Of a stretch of 64,000 nucleotides of DNA, positions 1 to 56,100 are shown one piece after another. How positions within the stretch are numbered: the stretch's first letter is position 1; each line of letters starts with the position of its first letter. Below the pieces are notes generated by a model. That model worked only from the letters and a program-made list of their open reading frames with translations, was not told where the DNA came from and did no database searches. The DNA is from Capitulum mitella (Eukaryota; Arthropoda; Thecostraca; Pollicipedomorpha; Pollicipedidae): contig CP099850.1 of the NCBI GenBank assembly GCA_030062745.1, positions 3,410,001 to 3,474,000 on the forward strand, in the 5' to 3' direction. The position numbers were made by a program, and so were the translations under genes.

Positions 1-46023
<46,023 letters not shown>

Positions 46024-47375
46024 GCGGGCGGCCCCGGCGGCCGCGCCGTGCGTCCTGAGTGGGTCGGAGCCAGACCCAGCCACCTGCCGCCCTGACCCGC
46101 CCCCTCCCCCTGTCCGGCCGCGCGCTGACGGGCTTCGCGTACGCACTCACCCGTCTGTCACCTCCCGCAGCTGTCGCGTCTAGTAAGCCTTCAGTTCAGG
46201 AGAGTTGCCCGCCTAATTTCGTCCACCTCGTTGCCTGCTGTCGCCGGGTTCCGGAACTGGGTGTTTCCGGTCGCGCCGAGCGCTCGCGGTTGTCGAGCGG
46301 TGTTGTGGAGATGGTCGAGAGGATTTCTCTTCAGGTGTGGCCGTTCGCGATATATCGGCAATACATCGACATCGAAGTGTCTGTTGTTTCTGCTGCGCTC
46401 CGTGCGCGGCGGGGCGGCATGGATGTGGTGGCCGGCGCAATGTAATTTGCGCCTCTGGTGCTGATCAGACGTCGGATCGAAGCGTGAAACCTCTCGAGTC
46501 CATCCGGAACAATGGTTTTGAGCGGTCGGTAGCAGCTCAGTTACTGGCAATAATGACCTTCAATTCACTGTTCAACACAACGTTGGCACTGTTATTCGGC
46601 GGCTTAGATTATCAAGGTTTATGTGACGTGAAATTAACTTCGCATACCCAAGGATGAATGGCATGCCCGTACGGATGTGGAACCTGATGCTTTAGGTCCG
46701 TAATTCAAGACTGAAGTGCAAGAAAGTGAAATGACTATCGCATGCTAAGTATGCGTGGAAGAGGCTTAAAAGTTAAATATAAGCTTAAGACAATTTCGGA
46801 TGGGTTTTTCGGAAGTGAATTTTACGGAAATAAACTAAATGCGAATGATAACCCGAGGAACTAGGTTTTCGCAGGAAACGCTATTGTAGTATTATAAAAA
46901 TATCACAAAAAGATTAAATATTTCGGCAGAACTTGACGTGCTTTCGTCGGTGGAATTCGTGAGTGATTGCAGAAAGCATACCACGTGAAAAATATTTGAG
47001 CCTTTTATAACTTCACACCCATGCAAATTACATTTACTTAGAAAATGTAATCAACAGCTGAGTAGAAATGCCGTTGCAGGCTCATATCAAGACAAGGAAT
47101 ATTTTTCGATGTAAATATGCGTGGTCCCGCCATGATCCATGGAGGTGGTCAAACAAACAAGGCACATGTTCTCCACGCATTTTTTGTGTTTGCCTTTTTA
47201 TTTTTACGTGTTAGTACAAAAGCTGAGAATGACAAAAACGCAAGAATTGTGGGAAATTGAACTACGACTTGTAATTCTGAAATGCCGAAATAACCTATTG
47301 AATACTCAATCAATGCGTTATAACTGCACCTGTAATGGGGTGAACTGACAGGATTCGCGCTCAGAAGCTGCGAGA
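46024..47375 (+). other. unc-89 3' UTR and intergenic space
   Basis: This is 1.35 kb between the unc-89 stop and the AK9-like start. It is GC-rich to about 46460, then AT-rich. An AATAAA at 46829-46834 is the only poly(A)-like signal I note. No gene is seen. The AK9-like promoter presumably lies in the distal half, but no core element is clear. Confidence 0.6.
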
Positions 47376-50300
47376 ATGGATGACCGGAGCTCATTCGACG
47401 GCACGGCGGGCGGCTCCATGCCCGATGACCAGGACCGGACAGGGAGCGGTGTCGAAACCCTCCTAAATCCGACCGCCAGCGCCTCCCGCGACCAGGCCTT
47501 CGGCTTCGGGGACGATGCGGCTGCGGGAAACGCGACTGGTGCCGCCGACGAGATGGACTCGCTGCGGCCGGGAGACGCGGCGGCAGAAAAACCGTCCGGC
47601 GTGGTTCCGTTCAGCTACCTCATGAACGCTCGCTCGGACATCACCAAGCAGACGCGTTCCACGGCGGCAGACAGCAGCGGCCTGACCTGGTCGAGTTCGG
47701 ACGCCACCGGCGCCCTGGTCTCCGACGACGACCCCTCCGAGTTGTCCACCACCGACTTCAACTTCGCTGCCTACATCCGCGAGCGCGCCGTCGTCAGCCA
47801 GCAGTACCTCAGGGAGGAGGAGGTCAAGGCGCCGCCGGAGCCTGAAGACCCCTTCAACATGGATGCCGCCGAGGAACAGCTGCTGAAGACGCCGCCGACC
47901 AGCTTCATCGTGATCGGCAAGCCGGGCTCAGGCAAGACGACGGTCGCGAAGCTGCTGGCCGCCTGGTGGCGGGCCGTCTACGTCAGCGCCGACAGCCTGG
48001 CGGAGGAGGTCACTGAGAGCAAGTCGGAGCTGGGCGAGCGGCTGCGGTCGCTGCTGGCCGCCGGCGCCTCCGTCCCGGAGCAGCTGGCCATGGCCATGGT
48101 AAGCGAGCGGCTGAGGCGCGAGGACGTCCAGCACTACGGCTACGTCCTGGACGGCGTGCCCTGCGAGTCGGAGAAAGTCGCGTCGCAGCTGGACCAGCTG
48201 AAGATGGTGCTGGAGTCGCCTCTGCCGCCCACGGTGATCGTGCATCTCAAGATTCCCGACGAGGACCTCATCGCCCGGGCGATGTCATACCGCTTTGACG
48301 ACGAGAAGGGCAGGCTGTACACCATGGTGTACTACACCGACAAGCCGAAACCGCCCAAGAAGAAGAAGCCGCCTCGAATACCAGTCGGCGATGACGAAGA
48401 AGAAGAGGAAGAGGAAGCGGAAGAGGAGGAACAGGTAGTAGAGGAAGAAGAGCCCGAGGAAGAGGAACTGGAGGAGGAAGAAACTCCTGAAGAGGAGAAC
48501 GAGGAGGCAGTCGAAGGTGAGGAAGAGGTCGAAAAACCGAAGCCGAAGAAAAGACCCGTCAACCTCCTGGCTCCAGCGCCGAGGGCGATCAGGGATCGGC
48601 TGCTGCGCGTGCCCGAGGGTGACCAGACTGCGTTCATGGTGCGCTTGGAGACGTACAAGTCGCGCCTGATGCTGCTGCTGGAGGACTACATGACGCATCA
48701 CAGTCCAGAGATGCTGATAGAGTTGGACGCCACCCTGCCGCCGCGCGCTCTGCTCGACAGCCTCAAGTACCGCATGGCCGTGCTCCCGCTGATGCGCTCA
48801 CTGGTGCCGATCCGCCTGCTGGACGAGGACGGCCAGCCGCCGCAGGTCACCGCCGACGACGACCCCGAGCAGATAGGGCACGTGCTGGCGCACACCAGCC
48901 CGCTCTGCATGCGCTTCAAGTGGAAGGCGTCCGACTTCGGCGTCACCTGTCCGGTCAGCATGAAGGAAGGCCGCGTCGCGCGCGGCGACCCGGCCTTCGC
49001 CGTCGGCTTCCTCAACCACTTCTACGTGATGAGCGGCGCCGAGACACTGTCGCTGTTCATGCAGAGCCCGCGGCGGTACCTGGCGGCGCCGCCGCAGCTG
49101 CCGTGCCGGGTGGTCGTCATCGGGCCGCCGAGCAGCGGGCGCAGCACGCTGGCCGCGCAGATCGCCAGCTGCTACTCGGCCAGCGTCATCGACGCCGCCC
49201 AGGCCAGCGGGCCGTACCTGGCCGAGAAGCGCGACCAGTACCTGGGAGGAGAAGCGGGCCGAGAAGCGGCAGGCGCTGGCCGAGTCGATCGCCGAGCGGC
49301 GGAAGGCCGAGCAGGAGGAGGCGGCGCGGCTCCAGAAGGAGGAGGAGGAGCGGCTGCAGAAGGAGGAGGAGGAGAGACGAAAACTGGAGGGCGAGACCCC
49401 GAAGAAAGAGGAGGAACGAGGAGACGCCCAGGAGCAGGACGCTGACGGTGCTGCAGAAAATGGAGGAGAAAAGGCCGACGTGGATCCTCCGGACGCTCAG
49501 TCGAAGGACGATGGAGAAGACGAGCCCGGGCAAGAACGGAAAACCAGCGCCGCCAGTGTGGATGATCAGGCTGACGATAAGGGCGAAATCGACCCTGAAA
49601 ACGATGCCGGTGATCAGGGAGAGGATGAGCATGCAAAGCCAGCGGGTTCCTCCGGCTCGGTGCGAGATGGCAACGAAGAGGAGCAGACTCAGCCGACCGG
49701 CAGCTCGGGGACGAACGTTGAAACCAGCGTGACGGACGCAGAGAAATCGCCTACGGCTCAGTCTAGCACGACTGACAAGCCGTCCGACGCGGAGAACTCT
49801 TCCGCAGTCCAGTCCAGTCAGGCTGTCGAGTCTTCAGGGTCGGCGGGGGCGGCGGCCGACGGCGCCCCGCCGGGCCGCGACGACTCGGCGACGGGCGCCG
49901 ACAAGGCCAGCAGGTCCAGCTCGGGCACGCTGCCGGGCTCGGCCGGCGCGAGCGGCAGCAGTTCGCGCTCGCTGTCCGGCTCGGCCGAGCCGGTACAGGA
50001 GGAGCCGGACCCGGAGGTGGAGGCGGCCCTGCTGGAGTACGCCGACGAGCTGGAGGCGCTGGTGAAGGACGTGCAGCTGGAGCCGGCCGACTGGCTGCGC
50101 CTGCTGCAGGAGACGGTGGCCGAGACGGAGAGGCGCCGCCAGGAGTCCTGCCCCTCACTGCCGGCCCACGGCGGCTGGGTGATCGACAACATGCCGACCG
50201 ACCCGGCGCTCTGGGAGCTCATGCCGCAGGAGAAGTTCGAGTACGACGACCTGGTCTGCATCTGGGACGACTCGGACGATTTCCTCTTCCTGCAGGACTA

Positions 50301-53300
50301 CTTCTACCAGGAGCACAGGCAGCAGGTGACCGCTGATGCCGACACTGCCAAAGCGGCGAAAGACGAGGCCGAAAAACAGGAACGCATCGAGGAAGCGCAA
50401 CAGGCACAAGAGCAAGCTCGCGTAGAAAATGAGAAACGAGAGCAGGAGGCGATTGCGAAACAAATGGAGGCCATCATGGGGGACAAAGCGGACAACGGTG
50501 CGCCTGCACCACCGACCGCTCCTGCGGACCAAGAAACCAAGGACCAGGACGATGCGAAAGGTGATGACACGGCGGCAGCGGCGGAAACGTTATCCATCGG
50601 CGGTCAGCCGGCCGACGCGCCCCAGGACAGGCCGGCGGCTCCCCTCAGCGTCTCGGGGGCAGCCACGGGAGACGTCGAGAGCCCGGAGCCGCGCGAGCCG
50701 GGCAGCGACGGCCAGCCGGGCTCGCCGCTGGTGCCGCCCGAGCCGCCGCCCTCGTCGCCGATGATGACCGCCTACAAGGAGCGTCTGGCCGCCTTCAGCC
50801 AGGACTGGAGCGCCGTGCGCGGCCTGGCCGAGCCCCACAACGGCCCGGAGCCTATCGTGCTGGCGCTGGACAAGGTCAGCCGCGCCGGCACCACCCTGCT
50901 GGCCATCGTCAACGACAGGATGAAGCGCAACTTCAAGCAGCAGGCTCAGGACCTCAGCTCGGCAGACGAGCTGGAGCACGAGTTCGGCGAGGTCGACGAC
51001 GAGGTGGAGGAGGACGACGTCGACGAGGGGGAAGAGGCCGCGGAGGAGGTCCGGGAGGAGGAGAGCGAGGAAGCCGAGGGCGCGCGCGCCGACCTGAAGA
51101 AGCTGTACGGCGAGACGGGCAAGTTCTGCCCGGTGATGTTCGCCCAGTTCGGCGTGACGCAGCCGGGCCTGGCCGAGTTCGCCGTCGGGTACCGCGGCCA
51201 GCTGTACCTGACCAGCTCTCAGGAGGCCATGGACGCGCTCCTGGCGGAGCCGGAGCGCTACATCCCTCTACACTCCTGCCCGGCGCCGCCGCCGCTGCGG
51301 CTCGTCCTGCTCGGCGCCTTCGGCTCGGGTAAGTCGGGCCGCGGCCACAAGCTGGCCGAGGACTGCGGCGTCTTCTTCATCGACTTCCACGAGCGGCTGC
51401 AGGAGCTGATGCAGCAGCTGGGCCGGCCGCGGACCGGCGCGCGCCTGAAGACGGACGTGGCCGGCGAGGAGACGATCGAGGACGACATCCAGGACGTGCT
51501 GGCCGAGACGGCGCACATGCGCGACGAGTTTGAGCAGCGCAAGGCGGAGCGGCGGGAGGAGCGCGCGGCGCAGAGCGGCCAGGACCTGTCCAGCCCGGCG
51601 TCCACGCCGCCGCCGGCGCCGGCCGCCGCGCCGGCTGCGCCCGCCGCCGCCGCCGCCGCCAGCTCGGTCGACTCGTCGCCGGTGGAGCCCGAATCCGACT
51701 CGGCCGAGGACGCGGAGGCGGCGGCGCGCCGTCAGGAGCAGGCCGGCTGGACCGCCTGGCAGATGGAGGTGGAGGCGCACCTGCGCGGCGAGGTGCCCTC
51801 GCTGTCGCCCGAGACGCTGGACGAGATCGTGCGCGAATGGTGGGAGAAGGATCCGTTCAAGTCGACCGGCTTCGTGCTGGAGGGGTTCCCGGCCACGCCG
51901 GACGACCTGCAGTACCTCACGGAGCGTCACCTCTTCCCGGACGCGTTCGCTGTGTTGGCCACCGACCCAGAGCAGATCGTGCAGCGGCTGCTGGCCGGCC
52001 GCATGGAGCAGTGGCAGACGAAGATGGACGGCTTCCAGGCGAAGCTGAAGGAGGCGCGGGAGGCGCAGGCGTCCGAGCGGCGCCGCGAGATGGAGGAGCG
52101 TCAGACCGAGCTGCTGGACGAGATCGAGGCCAAGAAGAAACGCCGCGAGGAACGGATGCTGCGGCAGGCGGCCGAGGCCGAGGAAGGAGAAGAGGAAGAG
52201 GACCCCACTGAGGACGAGCCTCCCGAGGGATCCGACCTCAACACGCTGGCGGACGAAGGCGGTGAGGAAGAGGAAGAGGTGGACGTCGAGCAGATCATCG
52301 CGGACGAGTTCCCGGAGATCGAGGACAGCGAGCTGACCTGGGAGACGAAGGAGGAGGCGAGCGAGCGCATCTCGGACATCCTGAGACAGTGGCACGAGGA
52401 GGACACGCAGGCGATCGACTCGGTGGCGGAGGCGGCGAAGGAGGCCAACATACCCTGGCTGGAGGTGGACGGCCGCCGGCGCGGGCACATCGTCGACTTC
52501 AAGCTGGCCTCCGCCGTGGAGAAGTACACCAAGTACCGGAGCAGCCTGATGCATAGAGCCTACCCAATCGGGACCAACATGGCGGCCCGCCTGCTGGACG
52601 TCGGCTACCGCCAGCTGAGCAAGTTCGGGAAGCAGTGCCCGGTGACGCTGCACGAGCGCGGCATGATGATGCCCCCGTTCAACCCGATCCAGCGCCGACC
52701 CTACCCGGTCATCTTCCGCCGCCACGTCTATTACTGCGTCGACAGCGCCGCGCTCGCCAAGTTCGTGCGCAGCCCGACGCTGTACACGGCGCAGAGGGCG
52801 CCGCTCTACCTGATACCTAGCCGCGTGGCCGTGCTGGGGCCGCCCAAGTCGGGCAAGACGGCCGTCTGCTGCGGCCTGGCCGCCCGCTACGGCCTGCAGC
52901 GGGTCTCGGCCGGCGAGGCGGTGCGCGGCCTGCTGGCCCGCTGGCCGCCCGTCCGGCTGGCCGAGCGGCTGCGCCGCCTGCTGGAGGACGGCCAGCCGGC
53001 GCCGGAGCCGCTGCTGGTGCAGGCCGTGCAGATGGCGCTGCTCTCGGTGCCGGCCCAGGTGCACGGCTACGTGCTGGACGGCTGGCCGCAGTCGGAGCGG
53101 CAGGCGCAGGCGCTGACCGCCGCCGGCGTGCTGCCCTACCTGGTGCTGGAGCTGCGGGCCGCGGCCGCCACCACTGTGCGCCGCGCCCGCCGGCAGGAGA
53201 ACTGGTTCCGCTCCGAGCAGGCCCGCCAGGAGGCGGCCGCCACGCGGCGCCGCCCGCCGCCCGACGAGCCGCGCCTGGAGCAGCCGCTGGCGCACTGCGT

Positions 53301-54396
53301 CCGGCTGGCCAGCTGGCGGCAGGCGGCCGAGCAGCTGGGCCAGCAGTACGGCCGGCTGCACGGCAACCTGGCGGAGCTGGACGCCGACGGCAGCCTGTGG
53401 TCGGTGGAGCACGCCGGCCGCGAGGCGCTGGAGAACAGGCTGCGCGACATCTACCGGTACCGGGAGTGCGTGGCGGCCGGCCGGGCGGCGCCGGTCGGCG
53501 CGCTCTGCATCACGCCCGGCGAGCTGGAGGTGCGGCTAGGGCCGTACGGGCACTACTGCCCGGTCTGCTGGCGCCAGGGTCGGCTGCAGGACCTCAGCGC
53601 CGACCGCCGGCTGGAGCATGCCGTCGAGCTGCAGCAGCGCTTCTACCGCACCTGCGGGCCCGAGCACCAGGCGCTGCTGCTGGCGGACGCCGAGGAGTAC
53701 GTGCCGCCGCGGGCGGCGCCGCTGCCGCCGGACCTGCCTCGCCGTCTGACCGCCATGGACACGGCCAGCCTGGAGCCGGCAGTGGCCCTGGCGTTCGGCG
53801 GCTTCTGCACGGTCAGCTACGTGAGCGGCGGGCGTTGTTACGAGGCGCTGGTGCCCGGGTCGGAGGCGATCGCCGCCGGCTACCAGCAGCAGGTGTACCG
53901 CTTCGCCTCGGAGGAGGCGCGCGACAAGTTCATGCAGGAGCCGCACCGCTACTACGCCTGCGAGCTGCCCAAAAAGCTGCCGCCGACGCCGGCCGAGGCT
54001 GACGCCGCCGCCGCCGCCGCGCCGCTGGACATCGGCCGGCTGCCGATTCCGGGCTACTTGGAACAGGCGCTCGCCTACCAGCTAGTGCGGGCCGTCACGG
54101 CCACGGCCAGCCGCCGGCCGAAACACCCGCGGCTCTGCGTCACCGCCTCGGCGCTGGTGCACGTGGCGCTGGTGCTGAAGGGCCGCGCGGCGGCGGCCGA
54201 GTGCCAGCGGAGCCGGCTGGCCGAGCGGCTGGCCGAGTTCGAGGCCGGCTGTCGGCTGGTGGACCGGCTGGGCCGCGCCGCGCTCCGCACCGTCTCCGAC
54301 CCGCGCCGGCTGCCCGCCGAGCTGAGGGCCGACATGGACAGGTTCACCGAGCTGCTGAGCCGGCCGCGGGAGACGGTCTACCGGGGCAGCTACTGA
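47376..54396 (+). CDS. AK9: AK9-like multi-domain adenylate/nucleoside phosphate kinase, intronless, one frame break
   Basis: Known role: AK9-type proteins transfer phosphate between nucleoside mono-, di- and triphosphates, and in vertebrates are linked to cilia and sperm flagella. Seen: about 2,339 residues once one extra G (49244-49246) is removed. P-loops lie at residues ~181 (GKPGSGKT), ~583 (GPPSSGRS, Lys to Arg), ~1313 (GAFGSGKS) and ~1821 (GPPKSGKT). NMP-site motifs are GYVLDGVP (~255), GWVIDNMP (~933), GFVLEGFP (~1498) and GYVLDGWP (~1897). Cys-Pro-Val-type modules lie near 525, 1251, 1754 and 2061, with a related one near 2144. Glu/Lys-rich coiled or acidic linkers separate domains. 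Human AK9 is about 1,900 residues. The start has A at -3 and G at +4, with an in-frame TGA at 47346. No introns are needed, in sharp contrast to unc-89. Confidence 0.88.
49242..49251 (+). other. AK9: single-base frame break in the AK9-like gene (extra G in GGG)
   Basis: At residue 623 the sequence TAC CTG GGA GGA GAA leaves the frame. Removing one G gives CTG GAG GAG AAG CGG and a Glu/Lys-rich coiled coil that continues to the stop at 54396. The uncorrected frame ends at 49443-49445 in Gly/Arg-rich nonsense. A homopolymer error is the likely cause. Confidence 0.92.
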
Positions 54397-56100
54397 TTAC
54401 CGCTCGGAATGTGAACACATACTGAGGAGCCCCAGCAGTCGACAGCTGGTAACATGGCTGGCGGCTGAGTACCTACAGAGAGGTCTCCACGGTTTGTGAA
54501 GGGAACCATTCAGCAGTCGGTTGCTCCAACAGTTCGGAAGGCAGCCACTGGTTCCGGCTTAGGCATGGGACATAGCGAATTGGGAGCCTTAACTTGCGGC
54601 TCTTATTGAAAGGACATCGAGCCCGGATGACACCATTCCCGTCACATTCAATTGCTGACCCGTTTTGGCACTTGATAGTACGGGACGCTGCCGATATCTG
54701 AACAGTAGAACTGAATGTGGTGGTTTGCTGGCACTGTGCTATCGACTGAGAGCCCGTCGAGCTCACGGAGGAGATCTTGCCACATGCGAAGAATGTAAAA
54801 ACAGCGTCAAACCAAGCGGGAAGTTTCACTGCACCGTGACTTTGCAGTTTGCCATATTTGACTTGAATTCGTGCTGTTCAGTCTGTGTTTGTCAGTATTC
54901 AAGGTGGTAAACATGCACTTTCCACGGAAGAACGTCTGTTTGTGATAGGACTCCTGGAATGTGCCCGTGTCGGCGAAACTAGTTCTGTTTGCACTGCACG
55001 GAAACAGACCTGTTTGCAGAGAAACCCGAAGAGACCTTTTGTCAGCGAGATCGGCAAGGTAACATCCCCGCTCCACGTGCCTCTTAATCCTCAGATCATG
55101 CCTTGGTCATCGCTATATTCCCGGCAACCATTACGAGACCAGTCACGAGAGTACAATATAACCGAAAACAGTCAGCATTCCCAGGGCATTAATCAAATGT
55201 CGACGCTGTACTCGGACCATCGTAGTACAGCACAACCGAAGTACAGTACAACCGAACGCTGAGTCTCCCTAAATCACTCAAGGCGTACAGTTGTAGGTTG
55301 TGGTGTGGTGCCAGACATGAACATCCGGGACCGCACAACACGAGTGATAGGCGTTGGACCACCGTTGGTCTGTTGGTCGGTTGGTCTTGAACGCTGTTGG
55401 TCGGCATCGTGGCTTGAGATTCCCCAAATTTTCTGGGATGCTTAAAAGAGACCAATATTTTCCAACTAACGCCGTAGGTCTGATATTAAAACATCGCAAA
55501 AGTGGGAGGTTCAAGGCTCAGTATTCCAAGTTACAGTTAGCGTTTGATTCGATCAGATACAATAAAAAACCAGGAGCATAATGAACACCTCCACCTGGAT
55601 TGCGACAGGTTGGCCCAGTATCAAAGGCGTCGCCGTAGAGGTCCGAGCGGGTGGTGCAAACCTTCCGACAGTCAGGGATTAAATATAAACAGGATTATTA
55701 ATACGAATCAGACGGGTGTTTGTGAATGAGCGTTTCGTACGAGCCTTGAACGTGCATTGATAAGCAAACGCCTGTTAAGTGTGGCTAAAATTAATAACCA
55801 ATCATATATAGCATCCAACTGCGAATTAGAGGCGCTCATATATCGATATCCGTTGCCTGCCCTGCCGTGGCTGTGTTCATGCCGTCGTCATCACAGCTCT
55901 GCGCCATATCCAGGTCGCTTCTACTGCGCCGTGTGTTTGCCTCCGGTCAGTCTTCAGCTGCTGCAGCGCTGTGCCAGGCTCCGTCCGCTGCGGCCGCCGG
56001 CTGCGCGGAGAGAAAGTGAAGCCGACCTAGGCCGTGAAAGCGTCCGAGTCAGACCGTGGTAAAGAGGCTAGCCGCGGCCGCCGGCGCGGATATATTGCAA
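54397..56100. other. intergenic; one weak open frame on the - strand
   Basis: No gene is firmly supported. AATAAA occurs near 55561 and could end the AK9-like transcript, though it is 1.2 kb past the stop. The best unexplained open frame is 54473-54829 on the - strand (separate entry). Confidence 0.5.
54473..54829 (-). CDS. unassigned open frame, 118 residues, possible exon or decayed gene
   Basis: The translation is protein-like: KLPAWFDAVFTFFACGKISS, then a Ser/Thr-rich part with spaced cysteines (SIAQCQQTTTF, TIKCQNGSAIECDGNG, RARCPFNKSRKLRLP), ending at a TAG. I recognise no family. It is not overlapped by another coding frame, so it is not a shadow, but its length alone does not prove coding. 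It could be a terminal exon of a - strand gene, or a relic. Confidence 0.2.
   Translation of the reverse strand: MKLPAWFDAVFTFFACGKISSVSSTGSQSIAQCQQTTTFSSTVQISAASRTIKCQNGSAIECDGNGVIRARCPFNKSRKLRLPIRYVPCLSRNQWLPSELLEQPTAEWFPSQTVETSL

Noticed and set aside
51268-53412. 714-codon open frame on the - strand over the AK9-like gene
   Set aside because: It is a shadow of GC-rich coding DNA with G/C third positions. Its product (HRPQAAVGVQLRQV type) has no domain, while the + frame has clear AK motifs.
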